A stretch of 64,000 nt of DNA from Crossiella sp. S99.2 (GTDB taxonomy: Bacteria > Actinomycetota > Actinomycetes > Mycobacteriales > Pseudonocardiaceae). Numbering within the stretch: position 1 is the first letter of the stretch; the number at the start of each line of letters is the position of its first letter. Location of the stretch: assembly GCF_023094165.1 (NCBI RefSeq), contig NZ_JALMDK010000001.1:372001-436000 (forward strand), read 5' to 3'. The notes below the pieces were generated by a model that saw nothing but the letters and a program-made list of their open reading frames with translations, made no database searches and was not told the DNA's origin. Positions 15,046-22,970 of the stretch are shown here, piece by piece. A program made the translations under genes and the position numbers.

Positions 15046-16599
15046 TCAGCACTCGCCGGCGTCCTTGGCCACCTGCTCCAGTCGGTCTCGGTAGCCCGCC
15101 CACCAGGCCCGATCGCCCGGTGCCAGGTTGTCGTTGTCCGCACGCAGGCCGCTGGTGCCATCGATCAACTCACGCACGATGTCCGCGTGGCCGGCGTGCC
15201 GGTGGGTCTCGGCGATCATGTGCACCAGGACTCGGTGCAGGGTCGGCGTGGCACGTTCGGTGGGCCAATGTGGCACCAGGCCGGTCGACTCCAGGTCCAG
15301 CGCGTTGATCGTCGCGTCCGAATGCGCCCACACCTGGCGGTAGAGCCCGATGATCTCCGCGCGGGACTCCGCCGCGGTCGCCCACATGTCCGAGTTGGGC
15401 TCGGCCGTATCGGTCAGCCAGGGGAACTCCGCCGGGAACGGTCGGCCGAAGGTGACGCCGAAGTAGCCGATCTCGCAGCCCGCGACGTGCTTGACCAGCC
15501 CCAACAGGTTCGTGCCCGTCGGGGTCAGTGGGCGGCGGACGTCGTACTCGGAGAGTCCGTCCAGCTTCCACAGCAATGCCTCGCGGGCGGCCTGGAGGTA
15601 CTGGTGCAGGTCTGCCTTCGGCTCGGTCATGGGTACAGCCTCCGAGTTATCCCCTGCTGTGGACAAGTCTGTGGACAACTCGAACATATGTTCGATCAGG
15701 TGTCGGATGCGGGCTGCTGCCTGGTCCGCGATCGGGTGCGGGGCCGGGCGGGTGACCAGCTCGCCGAGGGCGAACATGTCCAGTACCTGGCCGAGATAAG
15801 CCCAGTTCACGGGCGGTGGGACGGGCTGGTGTGCGGCGAAGGCGGCGTGGAAGGCGGGCAGGAAGCCGGTTGGGTACTCGGCGCCGAAGCGGGCCATGTT
15901 GGCCGCGTCGCCGTACGGGCAGCCCGAGTAGCTGAACTCCCAGTCCAGCACCGCGTCCACCCGCCAGCCCGGGTTGGTCCGGCTGACCAGGATGTTCTTC
16001 GGGTTCAGGTCGGAGTGCACCAGCCGGGCCTGGTCGTCGACCGCGGTCAGCGCCGGGGCGTGCGTGGTGCACAACTCCAGCCAGGCTGCGCGGGTGGTGG
16101 GGTCCAGGCGGGCGTCCGGGGTGTTCGTCAGCCAGCTCGCGACCAGCTCCGGCAGTTGCGCTGACCAGGGGCGTTCCGGGGGGACGGTGAGTTGCGGGTC
16201 GGCGAAGAACCCGGGCCGGTCGAACTCCACCGTGCTGATGGCCGCGGCGACCCGGCCCACCTCGGCGCCGAGTGCACGCAGGTCGGCTGGCGTGAGTGAG
16301 TCGTCCGCGAGCACGTGGCTGAGCAGGGTGCCGGTGCGGTACTCGATGACCATGACCGGCCGGGTGGCGGCGGTGCCGGGCTGGACCAGCAGCACCTGGG
16401 GCACCGGCACGTGCGGACGCGCCGCCGCCATCACCGCGGCCTCGATCGCCGGGTCCGGTCCGCCGAGCCGGGCGACGACCTGGCCGGTGGTCAGCGTGAG
16501 CAGGCAGGTCTCGTGCGAGAAGCCGCCGGCCAGGGTGCGGTTCGCCAGCACCCGGCTGCCCAGCGCGGTCTCGATGGCGGCGGTCTCCTCGGGGCGCAT
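15046..16599 (-). CDS. Aminoglycoside-phosphotransferase-fold kinase fused to a DinB (DUF664) domain
   Basis: 517 residues in one uninterrupted frame. Residues 1-323 are an APH-fold kinase: the catalytic loop is LVHSDLNPKNILV and the metal-binding aspartate follows in VLDWEFSYSGCPYGD. Residues 324-517 are a DinB/DUF664 four-helix protein (start MTEPKADLHQYL; histidines in KHVAGCEIGYFG and ETHRHAGHADIVRELID), a fold that often uses mycothiol. At the junction an ATG (15630) has GGAGG eight bases upstream, exactly where a stand-alone DinB gene would begin, so the second domain may also be made alone. The kinase substrate is unknown; resistance should not be assumed. Confidence 0.85.
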   Translation of the reverse strand: MRPEETAAIETALGSRVLANRTLAGGFSHETCLLTLTTGQVVARLGGPDPAIEAAVMAAARPHVPVPQVLLVQPGTAATRPVMVIEYRTGTLLSHVLADDSLTPADLRALGAEVGRVAAAISTVEFDRPGFFADPQLTVPPERPWSAQLPELVASWLTNTPDARLDPTTRAAWLELCTTHAPALTAVDDQARLVHSDLNPKNILVSRTNPGWRVDAVLDWEFSYSGCPYGDAANMARFGAEYPTGFLPAFHAAFAAHQPVPPPVNWAYLGQVLDMFALGELVTRPAPHPIADQAAARIRHLIEHMFELSTDLSTAGDNSEAVPMTEPKADLHQYLQAAREALLWKLDGLSEYDVRRPLTPTGTNLLGLVKHVAGCEIGYFGVTFGRPFPAEFPWLTDTAEPNSDMWATAAESRAEIIGLYRQVWAHSDATINALDLESTGLVPHWPTERATPTLHRVLVHMIAETHRHAGHADIVRELIDGTSGLRADNDNLAPGDRAWWAGYRDRLEQVAKDAGEC

Positions 16600-16617
16600 C
16601 GGCCCAGTCTGGTCCGG

Positions 16618-17334
16618 TCAGGACTTCGGCGCATACCAACCGAAGAAGACGGCGAAGTAGAAGACGGCGTTGCGCGCCAACAGGAAACCGACGATGGCGG
16701 CGATCCACTGCACGGTCTTGCGGGTGTTGGCGGCCAGCCGGTCCCGCAGGCGCTCCAGCTTCGCCCGCTGGGTGTCGCTGAGCAGGCGGTGCACGGCCAG
16801 CAGGACCAGTTCCGGCAGCACCATGATCAGCACGTAGATCGCGAGCAGGGGCAGCCAGGCGGTGACCGGCAGGCCGTTGTTGGTCATCAGGCCGAGTGCG
16901 GCCAGGAACGGCAGCGCGGTGGAGAACTCCAGCACCGAGACTGCCAGGCCGAGGCCGAACAGTGCGGGCAGGCGGTCGGTGATCGGTAGCCGGGGCTTGC
17001 GGGTGCGGTGGCGGTCCGGGTTTTTCTTGTCCCGGCTGGAATCCAGCCAGCTCCAGGCGAACAAACCCACGCCGAGCCCACCCATGACCGCGTAGGCGGC
17101 CGGGCTCCGGAACAGGTCGCCGAGCTGCCCGGACAGCGCGGTCAGCCCGAACATCAGCAGCACGCCGAGGGTGAAGTAGGTGGCGGCCACCGCGGACAGG
17201 TAGGTCAGCACCTGGACCGTGGCAGACCGGCCGGTATGCCGCTTGAGCAGCAGGAACAGCGTGACGCCGAGGACGGACGGGTTGATGCTGTCCACCAGGG
17301 CCAAGCCGAGTACGGACAATGTGACAGCGAGCAT
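16618..17334 (-). CDS. GAP-family multi-pass membrane protein
   Basis: 238 residues, about six hydrophobic segments. The opening LSVLGLALVDSINPSVLG is the conserved N-terminal motif of GAP/Sap (sulfolipid-addressing-like) and related LysE-fold membrane proteins. A cytoplasmic basic loop (DSSRDKKNPDRHRTRKPR) separates the two halves. Likely a small-molecule or lipid exporter, with substrate unknown. The ATG has GGGGGGAAA upstream. It is divergent from the HEAT-like gene. Confidence 0.75.
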   Translation of the reverse strand: MLAVTLSVLGLALVDSINPSVLGVTLFLLLKRHTGRSATVQVLTYLSAVAATYFTLGVLLMFGLTALSGQLGDLFRSPAAYAVMGGLGVGLFAWSWLDSSRDKKNPDRHRTRKPRLPITDRLPALFGLGLAVSVLEFSTALPFLAALGLMTNNGLPVTAWLPLLAIYVLIMVLPELVLLAVHRLLSDTQRAKLERLRDRLAANTRKTVQWIAAIVGFLLARNAVFYFAVFFGWYAPKS

Positions 17335-17431
17335 TCTTGTTTCCCCCCAAAGTAATGTTATCGCGTCAGCGGCACCTCCGAAGCGTGATCGAGGTAGCGG
17401 AGGAGCAGCTGGTCGGCGACTGGGGGTGTTG

Positions 17432-18970
17432 ATGGCCGGGACGACTCGGGTGGCGTTGGACGCGGCGCTCGCGGCGGTGGATCCGTGGACCGGGCTGGGA
17501 GAGTTGGTCGAGGTGGGGCCGCCGGATCTGGTGCAGGTCGCGGAGGCGCGATACGCCGAGGTCGAGTCCGCGCAGCGACGGCGGTTGACCTGGGTGCTCG
17601 GGCAACTCGGGGACTCGGCCGGACCCGCGTTGCTGCGGTTGCTCGCCGCGCACACCGGTGACGACGCGCACGACCTGCTCGGCACGGCGGTGCGCGGTGG
17701 GCTGCGGGTGCCGGGCGAGCTGCTGTGGCGGCTGGCGGCGGATCTTGGCGATGCCGAGCCGGTGTTGCACGCGATGGGACTCGCCGCGGACCCCGGGTTC
17801 GCCGACTACCTCGGGCAGCGGCTGGACACCGCGGGCAAGCGGGCCGCGGCGGCGATTGCCCTGGGGCGGTTGGGAGATCGGCGCTGGACCGAGCCGATCG
17901 CGCGGCGGCTCGGGAAGGTGGACGGGCTGGAGCACACCGCGTTTGTGGTCGCGCTGGAACTGCTCGGGGATCCGGCCGCGGTGCCATACCTGGTGCGGCA
18001 GCTCAAGGAGGCGGACGCGCCGGGGGACCTGCTGCACGCGCTGGTGCGGCTGACCGGCCGGGATCCGCTGCTGCCGCTGTGGACCGGGCCGTCCGCGGAA
18101 TCCAGGAAGGCGTTGTGGCGCACGTGGTCCGAGGTTGATCCGGCGGTGCGGGCCGAGCCGGAGATCCGGGAGCTGGTGACTGGGCCGCGGCGGGCGGAGT
18201 TCGAGCTGCACGAGGGCCGTGGCCGGATCCGGCTCGACTACGACCCGCCGGCGCCGGGCTTGGCCTGGCCGCGCTGGAACCGGTCGCTGCTGGTCGGCGG
18301 GCAGCCGCTGTACCAGGTCAGTTCGGACTGCGACACCTGCCAGACCATGCTGCGACTGCTCGGCTGGCCGGAGCGGGTCACCGCCGCCTCGGCGGACCGG
18401 CTGCGCACTGCACTGTCCACTGTGGACTCACTGGTGGACGGTGTGCCGGCCGCGCTCGCGCCGCTGGTCCGGGAGTTGCCGACCGGGCATTACCGGGCCT
18501 ACCTGGTCGACCTGCCGGTGCAGCGGGTGACCGATCCCGGGAAGTCCTGGTGGGTGCGCCGCTGGGCGGAGCGCGAAGGTGCGGTCATGGCCGCGGAGGA
18601 CTGGCCGGGGGTCGCGCATTTCCAGCTGCCGGAACGCATTCCGGGGCCGATGCCGACCTTCGGCGTGCTGCTGCCCACCCAGCCCCGGCTCGACCCGGAC
18701 ACCGTCGCCCGGCACCGCGCGGCCATCGCGGCCGGGGTGCGGCCCGCGGCGGTGGTGCTCGGCTGGATCGAGGACACCTGGGTGGAGGCCGAGTTCCCGG
18801 AGCGGTTCCTGGTCGGCGCGGTGCTGGACGGGCACCACAAACTGGCCGCCTACGCCGAGGCCGGCGTCCCCGCGCGGGTGCTGTTGCTGGCTCGCGGTGA
18901 GGACAACTGGCACCCAGATCACGACTGGCTGGATCGGTTCGAGGCGGTGCTGGGTCAGTTCTCCGGCTGA
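17432..18970 (+). CDS. HEAT-repeat-like protein of unknown function
   Basis: 512 residues. Residues ~50-230 form consecutive helical pairs typical of HEAT repeats (LGQLGDSAGPALLRLLAAH, IALGRLGDRRWTEPIARRLG, LELLGDPAAVPYLVRQL). After ~280 comes a mixed domain with a CDTCQ motif that could bind metal, and near the C-terminus LDGHHKLAAYAEAGVPARVL, which resembles the DGHHR loop of ParB-like proteins. ATG 17432 follows GGGGGT. It converges on the COG0523 GTPase gene with a 16-base overlap; a link to metal handling is suggested only by that neighbour and by CxxC. Confidence 0.7.
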   Translation: MAGTTRVALDAALAAVDPWTGLGELVEVGPPDLVQVAEARYAEVESAQRRRLTWVLGQLGDSAGPALLRLLAAHTGDDAHDLLGTAVRGGLRVPGELLWRLAADLGDAEPVLHAMGLAADPGFADYLGQRLDTAGKRAAAAIALGRLGDRRWTEPIARRLGKVDGLEHTAFVVALELLGDPAAVPYLVRQLKEADAPGDLLHALVRLTGRDPLLPLWTGPSAESRKALWRTWSEVDPAVRAEPEIRELVTGPRRAEFELHEGRGRIRLDYDPPAPGLAWPRWNRSLLVGGQPLYQVSSDCDTCQTMLRLLGWPERVTAASADRLRTALSTVDSLVDGVPAALAPLVRELPTGHYRAYLVDLPVQRVTDPGKSWWVRRWAEREGAVMAAEDWPGVAHFQLPERIPGPMPTFGVLLPTQPRLDPDTVARHRAAIAAGVRPAAVVLGWIEDTWVEAEFPERFLVGAVLDGHHKLAAYAEAGVPARVLLLARGEDNWHPDHDWLDRFEAVLGQFSG

Positions 18971-20004
18971 GGCTCGTCCAGCGCCGCCAGCAAGCGCAGC
19001 ATGCTGCGCTCCTCGGTGCTCGCCGGGTCCGGGTCCACGCAGTCGGCGAGCCTGCGCCGGATCTCCTCGGCGTCCACCTCGGCGCCGATCAGCACGAGCT
19101 GGTTGAGCCGGTTCTCCCCGCGCGGCCAAGGAGATCGGCTCACCTGGAGGTGGCTGCCGACGGTGTGCAGGGTGAATCGCTGGTCGTGCTCCGGGAGTCC
19201 GAAGTGGACGAAGCCCTTGATCCGGTAGACCCCGGTCGGCCGGTCCCGCAGGAAGTCCATCAGCCGCCCTGGGTGCAGCGGCGCGGACTCGGTGAAGCTC
19301 ACGCTGTCGTAGGCGGTGTGCAGGTGTTCGTGCGAGTGGTCCTCGTCGTGTTCGCGGAGCAGTTCGTCCAGGGTGAGCTGGCGTGGCTGGGACAGGTCCT
19401 CGGCCCGCGGTTCGTGGTCGAAGAGCAGCGCGGTGTCGATCCGGCCGTGGCTGGTGGGCAGGATCGGCGTGCCCGGCGCCAGGTGCTCCAGCTCGTTGAG
19501 CAGCAGCAGGCGTTCGGTGTCGTCGATCCGGTCGACCTTGTTGAGCACCACCAGATCCGCCAGCCGCAGGTGCTTGGCCAGCTCCGGATGCCGCTCCCGG
19601 GTGGCCTCGAACTCCACCGCGTCCACCACCTCGACCAGCCCGCCGTACCCCAGTCGCGGGTTCTCGCTGGTGACCACCATCCGCACCAGCGTCTGCGGTT
19701 CGGCCAGTCCGCTGGCCTCGATCACGATCACGTCGATCCGCGCCTGCGGCCGGGCCAGCCGGTCCAGCAACTCGTCCAGCTCGGAGGTGTCGGCCACGCA
19801 GCACAGGCACCCGTTGGACAACGACACCATCGAATCCGCCTGCCCGGCCACCAGCATCGCGTCGATGTTGACCTGCCCGAAGTCGTTGACCACCACCCCG
19901 ATCCGGGCGCCGTTGTTGTTGTGCAGCAGGTGGTTGAGCAGGGTGGTCTTGCCGGAGCCGAGGAATCCGGCGACCACGATGACCGGGATCTGCTGCTTGC
20001 TCAC
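18955..20004 (-). CDS. COG0523 (CobW/ZNG-type) GTP-binding metal chaperone
   Basis: 349 residues. The GTPase P-loop is GFLGSGKTT near residue 15, the metal-binding CxCC is in NGCLCC near residue 68, and the G-motifs VIEASGLAEP and LNKVDR follow. A His-rich stretch (EHDEDHSHEHLH) lies before the C-terminal CobW_C domain. Such proteins deliver zinc or cobalt to client enzymes. GTG 20004 overlaps the previous stop (GTGA) and has AAGGA upstream, so it is translated as the last gene of the minus-strand operon starting near 22,958 or earlier. Confidence 0.92.
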   Translation of the reverse strand: MSKQQIPVIVVAGFLGSGKTTLLNHLLHNNNGARIGVVVNDFGQVNIDAMLVAGQADSMVSLSNGCLCCVADTSELDELLDRLARPQARIDVIVIEASGLAEPQTLVRMVVTSENPRLGYGGLVEVVDAVEFEATRERHPELAKHLRLADLVVLNKVDRIDDTERLLLLNELEHLAPGTPILPTSHGRIDTALLFDHEPRAEDLSQPRQLTLDELLREHDEDHSHEHLHTAYDSVSFTESAPLHPGRLMDFLRDRPTGVYRIKGFVHFGLPEHDQRFTLHTVGSHLQVSRSPWPRGENRLNQLVLIGAEVDAEEIRRRLADCVDPDPASTEERSMLRLLAALDEPQPEN

Positions 20005-20996
20005 GACGTTTCCTTCTCGGCGGGGACCGGGGCGAACGTGCCGAGTGTGGCACGGTCGCCTGCCTGCGCCGCGGTGGCGAGCAACACCGCGCCCGCGGTC
20101 CAGGTGGTGCGCTCGTCCGGCCAGCGCACCCGGTTGGCGAACTGGTAGCCGGTCCAGTACCCGCCGTCCGGGCAGCGCAGCAGGGCCAGGTCGGCCAGCA
20201 GCGCCCTGGCTCGCGCGGAATCGCCCTGCACCGCCAGGGTCAGGGCCAGCTCCGCGGTCTCCCCGCCGGTCACCCAGGGCTGGTCGTGCACGCAGCGCAC
20301 GCCGAGGCCGGGCTGCACGAACCGGTGCCAGTCGGCCAGCAGCCAGGCCCGCGCCGCCGCACCGGTGACCGCGCCGCCCAGCACCGGGTAGTACCAGTCC
20401 ATCGAATGCGGTTTGGGCAGGAACAGGGTGGCGTCGAGCACCGCGGTGCGCAGCAGGTCCGCGGCCGCCGACCAGTCCGCGGTGGGCTCGCCCAGCCGGT
20501 GGCCCAGGGCGATCGCGCACCGCAGCGCGTGGTGGATGCTCGCGCACCCGGCGCGCAGCGCGAGCGCGCACACACTGCCGTCCGGCCTGCGGTGCCAGCC
20601 GATGGTCCCGTCCGGGGCCTGCAGTTCCAGCACGAACTCCACGGCCGCGCGCACGGTCGGCCACAGTTCCCTGGCCAGCGCGAGATTTCCGGTGTGCCGC
20701 AGGTGATGCCGCACGCCGACGGCGAGGTAGGCGGTGTAGTTGCTGTCGCCGTGCGGGTCGGTGACCACCCCGTCCTGGTAGGCGGTGGCGAAGGAGCCGT
20801 CCGGCCGTTGCTGCCCGGCCAGCCAGCGCAACGCCGCCGCTGCGGCCGGATGGCAGCCCGCCGCGTCCAGGCCCATCGCCGCCTCGACGTGGTTCCACGG
20901 GTCGAGATGACCGTGGTCGTCCCAGGGGATCGAGCCGTCCGCGCGCTGGATGGCCTGGATCCAGCGCGCGGTGCCGGCGCGGTCCTCCGGGGTCAT
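20001..20996 (-). CDS. Prenyltransferase/squalene-cyclase-like alpha/alpha-toroid protein
   Basis: 331 residues. QW-like repeats typical of the toroid fold recur: DGSIPWDDHGHLDPWNHVEA, QQRPDGSFATAYQDG, PDGTIGWHRRPDG and CPDGGYWTGYQFANRVRW. The catalytic DxDD of squalene-hopene cyclases is not visible, so cyclase activity is doubtful; a glycosidase or other toroid enzyme is possible. ATGA overlap with the upstream methyltransferase stop and GTGA overlap with the downstream GTPase gene show tight coupling. Together with the GT4 and methyltransferase genes it probably modifies a polyprenyl or sugar-linked metabolite. Confidence 0.78.
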   Translation of the reverse strand: MTPEDRAGTARWIQAIQRADGSIPWDDHGHLDPWNHVEAAMGLDAAGCHPAAAAALRWLAGQQRPDGSFATAYQDGVVTDPHGDSNYTAYLAVGVRHHLRHTGNLALARELWPTVRAAVEFVLELQAPDGTIGWHRRPDGSVCALALRAGCASIHHALRCAIALGHRLGEPTADWSAAADLLRTAVLDATLFLPKPHSMDWYYPVLGGAVTGAAARAWLLADWHRFVQPGLGVRCVHDQPWVTGGETAELALTLAVQGDSARARALLADLALLRCPDGGYWTGYQFANRVRWPDERTTWTAGAVLLATAAQAGDRATLGTFAPVPAEKETS

Positions 20997-21703
20997 GCCG
21001 GTTTGACCGCGTAGACGACCAGGCTCTTGCCGATCACCGGGTTCAGCAGCCGGTCCGCGGTGCGCGAGGCCCAGTTGCCGCGTTCGATGTCCCAGCACAG
21101 GAACTCGTGGTAGCGCCGGACCAGCCTGGTCTCCCGGCTCGGCCCGACCGCGCACTTGAGCCACCAGTACGGCATGTGCAGCGCGTGCGCGTGGTGGCTG
21201 TCGATCGGGATCAACCCGTGTCCGCGCAACAGCTTCCGCAGCACCCGCCGCCGGTAGACGCGCACATGCCCGCCCTCGACCTCGTGGTACTCCCTGGACA
21301 GCGCCCAGCAGATCCGCTCCGGCAGCCAGCGCGGCACGGTCACCGCGAGCAGCCCGCCCGGGGCGAGCACCCTGGCCAGCTCGCCGAGCACCGCGTTGTC
21401 GTCGGGCACGTGCTCCAGCACCTCGGCGGCCATGATCCGGTCGAAGGCGTTGTCCGGGAACGGCAACGCGGCGCCGTCGCCGTGCACCGCGTGCGCGGTC
21501 GCGTCCGGCGGGGCCTCACCGACGTAGGCCATCGCGCCGAACATGTCCCTGACCTCTTTGAGCACCGCGCCGTCCAGGTCCAGTGCCAGCACCCGCCCGC
21601 CGCGCCGGTAGGCCGCGTAGGCGTGCCGTCCCTGGCCACAGCCGAAGTCGAGCACCCGGTGCCCGGCGCGGATGGGAAACCGGTCGAAGTCAATGGTCAG
21701 CAA
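20993..21703 (-). CDS. Class I SAM-dependent methyltransferase
   Basis: 236 residues. Motif I is VLDFGCGQGRHAYAA, the acidic end of strand 2 is LALDLDG, and VLEHVPDDNAVLGELARVLAPGG covers motifs II and III. The C-terminal ~90 residues are basic and contain HALHMPYWWLKCAV, probably the substrate lid. A TTG start with GGAG five bases upstream overlaps the glycosyltransferase 3' end by 14 bases. The operon position suggests methylation of a lipid or sugar product. Confidence 0.88.
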   Translation of the reverse strand: MLTIDFDRFPIRAGHRVLDFGCGQGRHAYAAYRRGGRVLALDLDGAVLKEVRDMFGAMAYVGEAPPDATAHAVHGDGAALPFPDNAFDRIMAAEVLEHVPDDNAVLGELARVLAPGGLLAVTVPRWLPERICWALSREYHEVEGGHVRVYRRRVLRKLLRGHGLIPIDSHHAHALHMPYWWLKCAVGPSRETRLVRRYHEFLCWDIERGNWASRTADRLLNPVIGKSLVVYAVKPA

Positions 21704-22958
21704 GTGCGCTCCGGTGGCAGGCGGGATCAGGGAGAACCCGTTGGTAGTGCTCGACGGTGGCCAGCGCGGTGCGCCGCCAGGTCAACTCGGCCGCCCGGCG
21801 CACACCACCGGCGCCCAGCCGCGCCCGCAGCTCCGCATCGCCGAGTACCCGGCACAGCGCCGCCGCCAGTGCATCCGGGTCCGCCGGCGGCACCAGCAAC
21901 GCGGCCTGCTCGTCCCGGCCCACCACCTCCGGCAGCGCGCCCGCGGTGGTGGTGACCAGCGGGGTGCCGCAGGCCATCGCCTCGGCCGCGGGCAGCGAGA
22001 AGCCCTCGAACAACGAGGGCACGCAGACCACCTCGGCGGACCGGAGCAACCCGGCGAGTCGCTCGGTGGACAGATCGGGCTGGAACCGCACCGCCCCGGC
22101 GAGATCGGGGTGGGCCAACAGGGCCGCTGCCGGACTGTCCGCCTTGGCCCGTCCGACCACGATGAGTTCGGCCGGAATCCGTTGCCGCACCAGGGCCACG
22201 GCGGCCAACAGGGTGCGCAGGCCCTTGATCGGCACGTCCGCGCTGGCCGTGACCACGATCCGCCCCGGCACCCTCGGCCCGGTCCCCGGCCGGAACACCG
22301 AGTGGTCCACGCCCAGTGGCACCACGGAAACACGCTCGGCCGGCACCCGCATCCGGCGCACGATCGCCGCCCGCGCGGCCGCCGACACGGTCAGCACCGA
22401 GGTGGCCTGCCTGGCCACCCGGCCCTGCATGCCGAGGAAACGGTGCCAGCGCTGGGCGCCCAGCCGGTCCGCGCCGGTGGTGGCGGCGAGTTTGAAGTCC
22501 CGGTCGATCGCCACCGGGTGGTGCACGGTGGCCACCAGCGGCAACCCCAGCCAGCGCAGGCCGAGCAAGCCGTAGCCCAGCCCCTGGTTGTCGTGCACCA
22601 GATCGAACTCGGCCCGGCGTGCGGACAGTTCCGGCAGCGCCCGCAACGAGAACGACAGCGGCTCCGGGTAGTTGCCGCGGTACCGGAAATCCAGGTACTC
22701 CACCCAGTCCGCCAGGCCGCGCACCCGGTGCAGTGGCGGTAACCGGAACGGGTCCGGCTCGCCGAATATGTCCAAAGTGGACAGTCGGGTGAGCGGGATG
22801 CCGGGATCGAGGTCGGGGTAGGGCGGACCGGCGAAGACCTCGACGGCATGGCCGAGTGCGTGCAGTTCGCGGCTGAGGTGTCGCACGTACACGCCCTGAC
22901 CGCCGGAATGCGGGGCGCCGCGGTAACTCAGCAGCGCGATCCGCAACGGTCGCGTCAC
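21690..22958 (-). CDS. GT4-family glycosyltransferase
   Basis: 422 residues, GT-B fold. The N-terminal donor/acceptor loop is RGAPHSGGQGVYVRHLSREL. The C-terminal nucleotide-sugar site is FEGFSLPAAEAMACGTPLV with the conserved glutamates, preceded by VPLGVDHSVF. The GTG start lies 12 bases after the caspase-like STAND gene, so both may be on one transcript. It is followed by overlapping methyltransferase and toroid genes. Donor and acceptor sugars cannot be deduced. Confidence 0.92.
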   Translation of the reverse strand: MTRPLRIALLSYRGAPHSGGQGVYVRHLSRELHALGHAVEVFAGPPYPDLDPGIPLTRLSTLDIFGEPDPFRLPPLHRVRGLADWVEYLDFRYRGNYPEPLSFSLRALPELSARRAEFDLVHDNQGLGYGLLGLRWLGLPLVATVHHPVAIDRDFKLAATTGADRLGAQRWHRFLGMQGRVARQATSVLTVSAAARAAIVRRMRVPAERVSVVPLGVDHSVFRPGTGPRVPGRIVVTASADVPIKGLRTLLAAVALVRQRIPAELIVVGRAKADSPAAALLAHPDLAGAVRFQPDLSTERLAGLLRSAEVVCVPSLFEGFSLPAAEAMACGTPLVTTTAGALPEVVGRDEQAALLVPPADPDALAAALCRVLGDAELRARLGAGGVRRAAELTWRRTALATVEHYQRVLPDPACHRSALADH

Positions 22959-22970
22959 GCCGCCACCGCG

